Source: Neocallimastix lanati (nom. inval.) (lineage: Eukaryota; Neocallimastigomycota; Neocallimastigomycetes; Neocallimastigales; Neocallimastigaceae). Taken from it: DNA of 64,000 bases. Under the pieces are notes generated by a model, which made no database searches, was not told the origin of the DNA, and worked only from the letters and a program-made list of their open reading frames with translations. This document shows positions 1 through 11,037 of this stretch, in pieces; position 1 is the stretch's first letter; the number at the start of each line of letters is the position of its first letter. Location: contig JACVTC010000104.1 of the NCBI GenBank assembly GCA_016946835.1, positions 596,001 to 660,000 on the forward strand, read 5' to 3'. Made by a program: the position numbers and the translations under genes.

Positions 1-44
1 AAAAATAATTATTAATAAATATATAATATTCAGTTTAAAATATA

Positions 45-90
45 GTTTATTATTATTATTATTATTATAATTATTATTATTATTATTATA

Positions 91-170
<80 letters not shown>

Positions 171-240
171 ATAGTAGTATTAGTAGATAGTAGTATTAGT
201 GTTAGTATTAGTATTATGTTACTTGTTGAATTTCAAAATT
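45..240. repeat. (ATT)n and (TAG)n microsatellite
   Basis: A run of TTATTA-type trinucleotides passes into a run of TAG triplets and then TAGTATTAG variants. It lies in the presumed intron of the CinA-like gene. No coding sequence is visible. Confidence 0.9.
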
Positions 241-276
241 TTTTAAATTTATATATATATATATATATATATATAC

Positions 277-567
277 CTAAAAAATGAGCATTAGTGTCAT
301 CAATTCTTCCTGATAATATTTCATCACCAATTATACAAGCAGCAACAGTTCTTGGTGGTTTTGAAGCGAATTTACGAGAACTTAATAAAAGTTGACTTTT
401 TATTCCCTATAAATTAATATAATAAAAAAAAAATCAATATAAAAGTAAAAATATGATATAAATATAATATCAAATACAGTTCATATATGTAAATATTATA
501 TATATATATATAATAAATTTGAGTGTTATATAATATATATCATAATGAATTTAAATTTTTAACATAG

Positions 568-604
<37 letters not shown>

Positions 605-663
605 GACCTGTAAAGAATGAGTTATAGTTTTTTTGTTAAAAATTGAATGGCTAGGGAAGACAT
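277..663 (-). CDS. CinA-like molybdopterin-binding domain protein, N-terminal part (gene runs off left edge)
   Basis: Exon 2 (406..277) is bounded by TAG before it and GTATAT after it and encodes a serine- and lysine-rich leader, then TVAACIIGDEILSGRIDDTN. The core GDEIL-G-DTN is the first strand and loop of the MoCF-biosynthesis/CinA-like domain also found at the N-terminus of FAD synthase-type proteins. The basic, hydroxylated leader resembles a mitochondrial presequence (inference). A likely exon 1 (663..608, ATG TCT TCC, ending CAG before GTCAGT) reads in phase only if its run of seven A is eight; as written it stops after 13 codons. So either a base is missing, or the gene is mutated, or the first exon is elsewhere. 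Remaining exons would lie left of the window; nothing coding is visible in 1-276. Confidence 0.65.
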
Positions 664-1435
664 TATTAATTTTTTTTTTTTTTTTTTTTTAAAATTTTGA
701 ATGTTAAAAAAAAGACCTTTAAATTAAGGATTATTTCAATTTTTTAATGTTAAGATTTTATAGAAAAAAAATACACTTCTTTTTTATTAATATATAATAT
801 TATTATTTTAAATAATTTTTCTTTTTTTATTTTATTAAATACATATGTTCAAAAAAAAAAAAAAGAATGAAAGAAAAGATATAAAAGTGGAGGTTTTAAA
901 AAAAATTTAACCTTAATAATTAATTATAGTTTAAAATATGATAGAAAAAAAATTTTTTTTTTTTTTGACATTAAATAAAAAAGGTAAAAATGAAATTAAA
1001 AAAAAAAATAAATTAAATTTAATTAATAAATTAATGCATAAAAATATTTATTTATTTATTTGTTTTTATTTATTATTTATTATTCAAATTTTTTATTTAT
1101 TTATTTTTATTTATTATTTATTATTCAAATTTTTTTTATTTATTTATTTTTATATTTTTATTTATTATTTATTATTCATATTTTTTTTATTTATTTAGTA
1201 TTATTTATTTTGTTTGTTGATAATCAAATTTGTTGTTTTTAATAATTCTTTATTTTTTTATTTTTTTTATATATAATATATATAATATAAAAATAAGCTT
1301 TGGCAAAAGCAAGTATTGAAATTTATTTTTACATCTGGCACGAAAGTACCCACTGGAAACCAATGCTATATTTAGGATTCTTACTTAAAAAAGATAGATC
1401 ACGTCGTTTTAATGTCATGTATAGGATAAATAAAG

Positions 1436-1487
<52 letters not shown>

Positions 1488-1517
1488 AGCAGAAAAATTA
1501 GATAAATATCCATCAAG

Positions 1518-1552
<35 letters not shown>

Positions 1553-1700
1553 CAATAACAATAATAAACTTTTTGTTAGAATAGAGAGAGATATAGCAGG
1601 AAAAACAATCTAAGGCTAAGACTTATGATAAGAAAAAATAAATATGAGAAAACTAGATACTATCTAAAGCTCAACTTTTTTTTTTTTAAATAAAACAGAG
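664..1700. other. Low-complexity AT DNA between genes
   Basis: Mostly A/T homopolymers, including A tracts of 30 to 45 bases at 1440-1485 and 1519-1551, and TTTATT-rich DNA at 1040-1270. The only higher-GC part, 1310-1440, is listed separately as a possible LINE scrap. No gene supported. Confidence 0.7.
1329..1418 (-). pseudogene. Possible LINE C-terminal scrap
   Basis: A 29-codon frame on the minus strand contains KNPKYSIGFQWVLSCQM. The LINE at 2.5-5.4 kb has KYPQFNLGFSWIIRLRC just before its zinc knuckle; the pattern K-P-aromatic-x-I/L-G-F-x-W-V/I-L/I is shared. The stretch has clearly higher GC than its surroundings. No other LINE motif is adjacent, so this is a suggestion based on a short match. 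Confidence 0.3.
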
Positions 1701-1733
1701 ATAATAAAAAAAAAAAAAAAAAAAAAAAAAACA

Positions 1734-2110
1734 TAGACTTGCACATATGGGTACCCATCTCCCATATGGCCATACAGTTATTAATTAACTGTAAGGTGAT
1801 GAGTAATTGGCATACTGTAACAGCTTCGCCGCTCTCAATCACCGTTACACATTGCCCGGAGATACATTCCTAACATTCCTACATATATCTCTATTGACCA
1901 CGAGCATTAGAACGGAATCATTAACTCCTCCCTAGTGGGTGTAATCATTGGCGATTGGAAATTTTACAATCATCAAGGTCTATTCTTCAATTCAAAGCGT
2001 AGTATCAGGGTTGGGTGAAATAATCATTTGAGGGAAAGCCTTATTGATATAAAACAAATATGTGTAGTAACATATTTGTTTTATATCACAGGATAGAAAC
2101 CTCGATTATT
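1734..2110 (-). other. GC-rich non-coding block rich in hairpins, next to tRNA-like sequence
   Basis: The block is far richer in G+C than its surroundings, has no long open frame on either strand, and carries several strong inverted repeats. One is an 18-bp perfect stem (2045-2062 with 2071-2088) around an 8-base loop. Another is an 8-bp stem (1744-1751 with 1761-1768). It is continuous with the tRNA-like sequence on its higher-coordinate side and ends at a 25-base A run. It could be the body of a tRNA-derived SINE or a structured RNA; I do not recognise it. Confidence 0.45.
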
Positions 2111-2185
2111 TGGTGTCATGCCGAGGATTCGAACTCCACCCTCTACAGTAACCTGTATCGTCCTAACCGACTGGACCAACATGAC
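2111..2185 (-). tRNA. tRNA-like sequence (probable pseudogene or SINE head)
   Basis: Reading the minus strand from 2185, a 7-bp acceptor stem can form (GTCATGT with GCATGAC), followed by a 4-bp D stem (GTCC with GGAC) and an A-box match (TGGTCCAGTCGG). The T loop lies in a B-box match (AGTTCGAATCC). The region between the D stem and the T loop is about two bases short. It folds only as TACAG-GTTA-CTGTA, leaving no 7-base anticodon loop, and the T stem has a mismatch. The acceptor end is followed by A and then CCA in the DNA itself, unusual for a eukaryotic nuclear tRNA gene. A pseudogene or a tRNA-derived retroelement head is more likely than a working tRNA. Confidence 0.55.
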
Positions 2186-2503
2186 AAAATTTTTTTTTTT
2201 TTTTTTTTTTTTAGACAGGGAAGAGTATACACTTCCGAAACTTTATTAAATTTTATTTTAAAAAATACATGTAGGTGAAAAGTACATTTGAAATTAAAAA
2301 TAAAAAATTTAAAAAATATAAAAATAAAAAAGCTCGAAAATACTATGTATTTCCGCATGTTGTACTATGCGAGAATTTTTCCCTTCCTAACAAATAAAAA
2401 AGAAATAAAACCTAGAAGTAACATCTTTAAAATAGATAGTGTGGTGTCCACTAAATTAGAAATAGAGTCATAGGAAGAAAGAGGATTAAGCACTTTAATC
2501 TTC

Positions 2504-3070
2504 CTAAGGAAATAAAACATAGAGATCATCGATGAAATTTAAAGAATTCCATCTAAAAGATGCAAGAGCATCGCATTTAAAAATCCAATGTTCAAAAGAT
2601 TGTTTATCTTCGCCACAACAGGGGCAAGACTTGGGACAATCTTCTGAAACTCTACCCATTCTAATAACAATAGTAGTATTGTATTTATAATCACAGCGTA
2701 AACGTATAATCCACGAAAACCCTAAGTTGAATTGGGGATATTTTAAGCTAAGCATAATTATAGCTTTATTGTTTGAGAACTTATTACAATCGTAATTTTG
2801 ACCTTTTTTACCTTGAAATTTGGCAACTGATTTCCAGTAACGTTCTAAAATATCGTCATATTTTTCACATTTATACTTTTTGATTTTTTTATACAGTGTT
2901 CTAGATTCTTTAGTCCAGGAATAATAAGGCATTTTGGGAATAGATTTAATAAGATCCTTTATTATACAGTTTGATTTACTCCATTTTGCAAATGATTTAA
3001 TCTGTAAGGCTGCGCAGACACCAGCAATAGGAGGAATGCTTAGATCTCGAGTTAAAGCATAAGTATTCAT
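2504..3070 (-). pseudogene. LINE C-terminal domain with zinc knuckle (part of copy 1)
   Basis: Open frame of 188 codons at the element's 3' end. Residues about 140-170 carry Cys-x3-Cys-x2-Cys-x7-His-x4-Cys, the reverse-transcriptase-associated zinc knuckle of LINEs, followed by FRWNSLN and DDLYVLF, which recur in the LINE at 54.1 kb. It joins the RT frame 3742..3281 after a frameshift. In copy 2 the protein continues for more than 100 residues beyond this stop; here a deletion removes that tail. Confidence 0.85.
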
Positions 3071-3280
3071 AGTAGAGTTATGTCTAATATAGTCATTGTT
3101 TTCTGAACTTGTTTTACCATTTTTAGAGAAGGAGCCAATACACCAAAATAGACCAGTATTAATTAATGTTTGAATTCTAGCCGTTCTAGATTTGTTTGAA
3201 CAAGTAAAGGAGAATAATAAATTACTTTACTAATAACGAAAGATTGAAGAACTTTTTTCTTGTATGCAATAGGGATAAGT

Positions 3281-4193
3281 TTATTTGAGAAGAAAGGATT
3301 TTCTAACTTTAAAATGCATGTGAGATATAATGTGTTCTAGTAAGAGATCATCAGAAAAAGGAATACCAAGATAAATATAACTAGAAACTTTAGGAATATC
3401 ATTCATTCCTAAAAAGAAGGTTGGATCACTATAGTTTGGAGGATATTGAAAGTTCGTTGGTTTTATAACCATAGTTGCACATTTTTCAATACCAAAAGTC
3501 ATTTCATTTAAATTAGCCCATTTGTGTACTTTTTTTAATAATTTTTCTAAATTTTTTGCGCTTGGAGCAATGAGAACAACATCATCAGCAAAGAGTCCAC
3601 CACAACACTTTTTTCTTCCAATATTAGCACCATACTTTTCACAGTCATTTAATATAACATTGATGAATAAATTGAATAAGATCGGAGATAATGGACAACC
3701 TTGACGAACACCTCTTTTAATAGGAAATTCATTTGATAACATTGAAGTTAACCGAATACGTGCTTTAGATGAAGTATATAAATTACATAGAAAATCAAAA
3801 CATTTACCACGTACTCCATAATGATATAATTTAGTAAGAATGTTAAAAATAGGAACTGAATCATAAGCTTTTTTAAGATCTAAAAAGGCTAAATATGTGA
3901 ATTTTCCTTGAAATTTTCTTCTTTGGCAAATTTCTCTAATGGAAATTAATAAACTAATGCATTCTTCACGGTTGCGAAAACCAAATTGTTCAGATCTAAT
4001 GAAATTGTGTGAGAGTGCGTAAGTAGATTTTATTAAAAATCAATTTAAGACACTTTCCAGCGGTAGGATGTGTTTCTAGTAATTCTTCATTGCAAAACAG
4101 AGCTTTGTTTAATTCAATCGGGATATCATCGGGGCCGGGTGCTTTGTTGGTTTTCATAGATGAAATAGTTTTTTTTAATATCGTCAATCGCAA
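3281..4193 (-). pseudogene. LINE reverse transcriptase fragments (part of copy 1)
   Basis: Two open frames plus the frame-shifted stretch between them encode reverse transcriptase. KTNKAPGPDDIPIEL opens the domain. Then comes a deletion, then EQFGFRNREECISL, then AFLDLKKAYDSV (catalytic motif A Asp), IKRGVRQGCPLSPILFN (motif B) and CCGGLFADDVVLIAPS (motif C, FADD in place of YADD). The downstream GIEKCATMVIKP and YIYLGIPF are typical thumb-side motifs. Matching blocks occur in the same order in the LINEs at 53.3 and 58.5 kb. Confidence 0.9.
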
Positions 4194-4316
4194 TAGGATC
4201 GTTGATATTCCAAGTAGAGGATCTAAGACTAATATTCCTTAAAGCATGGATCCAGAAAAGTTACGATTAAGGCTGTGACCTGAGGGATCAGAAACTAGAT
4301 CTTTATAATATTCAGC

Positions 4317-5353
4317 TCATCTATCTAATTGTTTAGTAGGAGAGATAATATCTTGACCAAATTTAGATTTTATGCAAGTAGGGGAGGTAGATGAATACGA
4401 TGGTTTAGCCATTTTTTTTAAACATCTCCAACCATTTTTGAAATCTTTATTCAAAAAATAATTACCAATTTTTATTATATTGGCTTTAAATCTAGCAGAA
4501 CGAAATTTGCTCTTTGTTTTCTTGATTAATTTGCAAAGTTTTTCATATTTATTAAATTGTTCAAGGTAATTATCAACATTTTCACAGTTAAAGTAAGGCT
4601 TAATATTTTGAAATGCAATATGTTTTTCATGAGACAGTTTTTTAATGTAATAAGGACAATGAAAAGCAGAGCCCTTTAAATTTGTTGGAATAAAAGCCTT
4701 AATATCTTTCCCGATATTATTTGCTGTATTGATAAATTTTTCTACCATTTCATCAGCCGTGAGCGAATTGTAATGAGAATCGAGGTCATTTGCTAAGATT
4801 GAAAAATAATTATGTAATAAAATATCTGAATTTTTTGTTTTACAAATATATGTAGACCATTTAGAAACTTTAGCAGGCCTTATAAAGCCATAGGAGAGAA
4901 CTTTGTTGCAAGAAAATAAAATAGGTTTATGATCAGAAATACCATAAAATGAAGTACAAACCGAGGTTTTATTAAAATGAGCTGCCAAAGCCTCATTATA
5001 GATGACATGCAAGATGATCTAGTACCTTTGGCATAAGTAAATTGATTACCATATAAGGGAGCAATATACCAATTAGGAAAATTATTTGAAATCTATGTTT
5101 TGATCTTCTTTAATGACATGTTAAAATCACCAACTAGGACAGCAGGAACGTTTTTTCTATTGTGAAAACGTAACCATTGAGAAAGTTCATCAAAAGCAGC
5201 TAGTCTTGCTTCCTTCCATTTGCTTTGAGGGAAATAGATATTACCAATAGTACATTTTTGATTCCAGAAAGAAGTAATATTTACTGAAATGATATATTTG
5301 TATAAAAACGGTTCTTGGAAGAAAGAGCACGAAGAATGAAACCAACATGTCAA
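4317..5353 (-). pseudogene. LINE endonuclease and linker fragments (part of copy 1)
   Basis: The frame 5353..5093 holds the middle of an APE-like endonuclease (SVNITSFWNQKCTIGNIYFP, then VLVGDFNM). After a frameshift near 5020 the frame 5012..4317 holds its end (YGISDHKPIL) and the linker to the RT. The N-terminal half of the endonuclease and the preceding domain seen in copy 3 are absent, so the insertion is 5'-truncated, as is usual for LINEs. Confidence 0.88.
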
Positions 5354-5370
5354 AAAAAACAGAGATAATA

Positions 5371-6536
5371 CATTTCAAGTTTTTCCTTTAGAAACACAAT
5401 TAAGAAATGTTATAAACAGCTCAATCTTAATACTTAAATCTCATATATATAGTTTATGAAAAAATAAAAATAAAATTTTTTTCGATCATTCAATAATGTA
5501 ATACACTTTTTTTTTTTTTTTTTTTTTTTTTTTCTAATATTATTTTATTATTTTTTATTTATTTGTTAATTTTTATTATAATTATATTTTTTTTTATTAT
5601 CATTTATTATCTTTATTATCATGATTATAATTATCGATAATGTAATTATTGAATATTGATGTAATTAGATAAAAAAAAATAGTATTGAAAAAGGATATTC
5701 ATTCAAAATAATAATAATAAAAAAATATATATATAAATACCAAATATAAAATACTTCTTTCAAAAAAGAAAAAAAAAAAAAAAAGAAAAAAAAAGAAAAA
5801 AATATATAGTAGTCGAATTATATTTTTTTTTTTTTTTTTAAACAAGAAAAATATATATATAATATGTATAGTAGTCGAATTCTATTTTTTTTTTTTTTTT
5901 TTTAAATTTTAATAAGTTTTATATTATAATTGAAATTCTATATAAAAAAAATAATATTTTTTTTTTTTTTTTCATTCATTTAAACATTCCATAAATGAAG
6001 TGTAAAAAAAAAAAAATAATAATAATAAATAATAATAAAAATTGTATCAAAGTAATAGATATATATTTATAAATATAGTATATATTTACATAAAATAAAA
6101 TAATGAAATAAAAGATGTTTTAAATATAAAATTTCAGTATTTTATTTAAAACATCATTTATATATATATATAAATATATATATATATATTTCACTATTTT
6201 ATTTTATTTCATTTTATTTCTTTTTTTTTAAAAAAAAAAAGAAAAAAAAAATTGTTTATATTTTTCTAAATAAAGAAAAATATTTAAATTAAAATAAATA
6301 CAAAGGAATATAAATTTCTTTCATTTAAAATTTGTTTTAAAATAAAATTCCAATGAGTATAATTGAAATATATATTTTAAAATCATAAATAGAAAAGAAT
6401 ATTAATAAACAAATATTAATTTAAATATATAAATATGTATGAATGAATTTATATTTGTAAAATTTATAATAAAAATAAAATAAAAAAAAATATTATAAAT
6501 TAATAAAAAGGATTATTAATAAATAAATACATTAAA
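5371..6536. other. Intergenic low-complexity DNA
   Basis: T and A homopolymers and AT dinucleotides. A short duplicated block with ATAGTAGTCGAATT occurs at about 5807 and 5868, each copy followed by a T run. 6100-6200 holds a near-palindrome, with TAAAATATTTCA-like arms around TATATA. This is the 3' flank of the 1,199-residue protein gene. No gene seen. Confidence 0.7.
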
Positions 6537-9500
6537 TTATTTCTTATTTTCATTTTTTATAAAATATTGTTTTCTATTTTCTTCCATAGTATGAAATAAA
6601 TCCTTTTTATCTTGTATACATTTATCCAAAATGAATATAAGTGATTTCATTTTATCATTAAACATTAATTGATAATCCTTTGGAATACCATGAATAAATA
6701 TTCTTTGAGATTTAAATGGTGCCTTTACATATTCATCAATTAAAACACAAGCAATTTCTTCTTGATCTTTTCTAGTACTCTTAAATCCTTTACTTCCTCC
6801 TTCAGAAGAATTAATAGATATTGATTTTACCTTAATCTTCTTAGATGTTGATGTTGATTCCTTTATCACTGAGGAATCTTCTTCCATATCATTACTCTTT
6901 TCACTATCATTAAGATTTATTAAATTATTATCATCAAGATTAGATATTGGTTCAATAAATTCTGATGGTATAAGATCTAAAGAATCTACTATATCATACT
7001 TTTCTAATAATATTTTCTTCTCAATTAATAATTTTTCATGATATTCTTCAATTAAAGTTGGTTTATTTAATAATTCTTTATTAGCTACATCAATTGTTCT
7101 ACCAATGACTTCTAAACGTTGATCTCTATCAACATCAGCCTTCACAGCAACTAAATTAGTTGTTGTTCTTTCAGTACATTGTTCTGAAGAATCATTACTA
7201 TTCGATTCACCACAAGAAGATTTTGATACATTGGTTTGAGTTAGAATTGAAGTTGGAGCAGTAGAGGTAGAAGTAGCAAATTGTAAATTTTGTGGAATAT
7301 TTATATAGTAACTTAATGATTTTATTTGTTGCTTTTGTTGCATTAAGTAGCGTTTGATCCAATATTCAATCCAATCCTTTCTATATTCATTAACTCTACG
7401 AGAATAAAATTCAATACGAGCATTGAGCCATTGATGCGCTTCATCTTCATAGGATATAACTTCTTTTCGCCATTCCTTCCACTTTTTCTCGCTATTTTCT
7501 AATTGATCCATTAATTTCAAATCATGTTGTTTCAATTCATTAGACATTTTCTTTATTAATTTTCCGGTTTCTTGAAGAGTACAACCAATAAAACAAGATT
7601 CATCTGATTTGTCTTTTAATTGATCATCATTTGCTAATCGATCAATTATTTCATCAATAATATTTTCAGGGAGTTCATCATTTTTCTTTTCTAAGGAATC
7701 CTCTGGTTTCTTAAAAGCCTTATCGGAAATCTTATTCATGTCTTGTTTTATTACATTAGATTCATTCACAATTTTATACGTTTCTTCAAATGGAAGTGGT
7801 ATTTGCGGTATTTCTGAATCCAAAAATGTAGTATATTGATTAGTATCATTTAAAATTTCTTTAGCAATATCAGGCAAAAACTTATCATTAATTGGTGCTA
7901 ATGGTTTAATAAGTTGTGTATTACTACTACTACTATTGTTATCAACCATGTCCATATCATTTTGATTATACCAATCTGGAATTGTTCTTAAATTAGAGGA
8001 AGTTGTTGTAGCTAATGGTATATCATCTGAACAGCATCCCTGTACAAATTCATCCTTAACCTTTTGATTAATATCACAGATAGTATTTATATCAGGATTA
8101 TCAATAGATGTTTTTATATTGTTACATTGAAGATTATTTAATAATTTAGATTCTGGAATGGTTGAGGATAAAATTTCTTTTGATTTTATATTACTTGTTA
8201 ACACATCATCAAGGGAATTTGGAAGAATACAAGGAGAATTTAAAAAGTTCAATTCTGTATTATAACATTCAATTGCCATATTAGGATTTAAAACATCATT
8301 ATTTTGTAATAAATTGTTATCACTAATATTCATTAATGAATTATCCATATTCATAAAGTTATCATTTGTATTAATAATACCGGATAAAGTATTTCCATTT
8401 ACATTCAATAGTGAAGGATTTATATTATTATTTCCTAAATTTGGCATTAACAATATCGATGAATTATTTCCAATCCAATCAGCTTCCATAAGATTTTCTT
8501 TTTTCACTTTACTCATATCAAGTCCACTGAAATCAAAGTTAGATTTTTCCTTCATTTCATAATCTTCCATCTTTACATTCTTTAATTTATTATTATAAGA
8601 AATATTAGTACTAAATTTTGCTATTTCTCCCAAAGTTCCATAACTTTTTTTTTCATGTAATGGAATCTCCAATTCTTTTTTAAATATCTCATCTTTAATA
8701 TTATAATTACTATTAAATAAACCATCCTCTTCTAATTTCATATCTTGTGATAACTTAATTTTTGGTAAATCCATATCATCTATATTGAAACAGTTAAATG
8801 AATTAAATGAATTCTTTTTATTTAAACTATCCTTTTCAAATTTTACTTTTGGTGAAGAAACAGGTACCTTAAATGGAGCAAGTATTTCATCCAAAGAACC
8901 TGAATGTTTAGGTTTTGGTGATTTGATAAATAGTTTATTTGATAAATTATTAAATGATTTTGGAAAATCTTCATCTAAAAATAAATCTTTTTCATATTTT
9001 TGATTAAAACTATTATTAATTAAATTTTTATCATTTTCATTCATAATTAATAAATTTGAAAGATATTGATTTTCATTCATTTTTTCTATTTGTACTTGAT
9101 TTTCAAATGAAAAATTATTATGATTTATTTTGCTATTGCCATCATTTATGAACAAATTTTCATTTACTATTTTTTCCCTTTTATTTTTATTCAAATCAAT
9201 TGAATCATTAAAAAAATCCATTGTTGGTATATTTACACCTTGATTTGTAATAAAACTATTAACACTAAATGGCTTTGCTGATATAATTGATTCTAAAGGT
9301 TGAATAGAATTCATTATTGTTCCAAAATTATTAAATAAACTTTTATTTAATGTGATTTCATCACTTATTTTATTTACTTTACTTAATTTATTTTGTATTG
9401 ATTGTGTCTTATTCTTATTTATCTTCTTTTTTATTTTATGTAATAATTCAGTATTACCTATTTAAATACATATATATTAATTTATTATCAATATTATAAA

Positions 9501-10587
9501 TAAAAATATTAATATATATATTTATAATTATTATTTAAAATTAATATTAAAAAAAAAAAAAAACAATAAATAAATATTTATTTCATTTATTATTGAATAT
9601 AATTAAAAAGTAAAATTAAATAAAAAAAATATACTTATATACAATAATTTTTATTATTTTCTTACCTTTATTTGTCTTATCTAAACCATTTTCTAAAATA
9701 AATCTATTTTTTGTAAGTGGATTTGTAGAAAAAGTTGAAAGTAGAGGTATAAAATTCTTTTTAATAGATTCTTCATAAGTATTATCCATAGTATCAAATT
9801 TATTTTGATTATCTATATTCATTCTCTTTCTTTGTAATTGGCTTGCTCGTGTATCCACTGATTTTATTGATATTACTTTGGTTATTTTTGATTTAATATC
9901 TGGATATCTGTTTTCATTTTCTTTTGCAAATTTTTCTTTATATTTTTTTAATTCTTCGACTATGTCAACTGATTTTGGTTCTTTAAATGGTGCAAGTAAA
10001 TAAAAATAGTCATCTTTCGATTCTGGTTCTCTATTTGGTAAATTGGATGTTGCGAATAAAGTATGTGATTGAATTTTATTAGTATTTTTCCACACCACAC
10101 CAATATTATCATTTCCTTTTATTAATATTGATGGTAGTTTATTTATATTAACTAATGGATATTCCTTTTTTACTACTCTTTTAGTTCTTTCTCTACCTGA
10201 TTCATATATAGCTATAATAACAACAAAATAATATTTATTAAAACCTTTATTTCATCTTTTTAAATACTAATTTAATTCATATTTAATTTATTAATATTTA
10301 ATATATATTAATATATACATAATGCTGGATTAGTTCTTAATTGTGCTTTTCTTTTTCTTTCTTTCATAAGTCGAAGTGTTTTAGATTCTTTATTTTGAAT
10401 TTGCTTTTTAGTTTTACTATTTTTTTTATATTTATTTCAAATTTTTTAAAGTTCAATATTAGTTCCATTATCATATAAAATTTATAAGCTTTACTATTAT
10501 TAATATTATTATTTTATATTAATATGCTAACAAATAATTTTACTAAATATACCTTTTTTCCTTCTTATCTTTTTGATTAACTGCCAT
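6537..10587 (-). CDS. Unrecognised 1,199-residue Asn-rich protein, four exons
   Basis: Predicted exons on the minus strand are 10587..10553, 10416..10319, 10211..9666 and 9457..6537. All introns are GT-AG (GTATAT, GTATAT, GTAAGA donors) and every junction keeps phase, giving 3,600 nt including stop. The start ATG begins MAVNQKDKKEK; the N-terminal 60 residues are strongly basic (MKERKRKAQLR, ESGRERTKR), suggesting a nuclear or nucleic-acid-binding role (inference). The motif LAPFK occurs twice (YLLAPFKEPKS in exon 3, EILAPFKVPV in exon 4). The middle is Asn/Ser-rich and probably disordered. A charged helical segment follows (SEKKWKEWRKEVISYEDEAH, YSRRVNEYRKDWIEYWIKRY). The C-terminus has a compact block (VLIDEYVKAPFKSQRIFIHG). 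I could not place it in a family; a transcription or chromatin cofactor is a guess. Confidence 0.8.
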
Positions 10588-11002
10588 TTTTAAATTATTT
10601 TATTGATTTTTAAAATATTTTATTTCTTAATATTGTCTATATATTTTTAAAATATATATATGTTAAATCTTTAATTATATGCTATATTGTAAAAAATAAT
10701 TTTTCCGATGTACTTTATTTCATAATTATTGTTGCTTTTAATTTAAATCAATTTATTTTATATTAACAACAAAATAATATTCTTTTAATTTTTTTATTTA
10801 AAATATGTATTTTTTAAAAATATAAAAATAAAACTTTATATTTTATATAATTATCTTGTTATTTTTATTTTATATTGTTATTATTTTTTATTTTTTTATT
10901 TCATTATTTTTTTTTATTTATATTTCAAATTTGTAAAAAAAAAAAAAATACAATAAAAATAAATTATTCAAATTATCAAAAAGAAAAAAGCAAAAAGCAA
11001 AA

Positions 11003-11037
<35 letters not shown>

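Larger units (their letters stand above)
2212..5353 (-). mobile_element. LINE (non-LTR retrotransposon), 5'-truncated and mutated (copy 1)
   Basis: On the minus strand, remnants appear in the order expected of an APE-type LINE. First is the endonuclease (LVGDFNM near 5120, GISDHKP near 4935), then a linker (SAFHCPYYIKKLSHEKH near 4640), then reverse transcriptase (KAPGPDDIP near 4130, FLDLKKAYDSV near 3880, GVRQGCPLSPILFN near 3700, FADD near 3590). Last is a C-terminal zinc knuckle (CPKSCPCCG then HWIFKC near 2620). Frameshifts and stops split it into at least five frames. About 180 bases of RT motifs are missing near 4020. The 3' region carries a 34-base block (2422-2455) shared with the LINE at 54.6 kb, and a 22-base A tail on the element's sense strand ends near 2190. 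Not functional. Confidence 0.92.

Noticed and set aside
1660-1842. 60-codon minus frame at the end of the GC-rich block
   Set aside because: Ends in poly-Phe from a homopolymer; the body has hairpins rather than coding signal.
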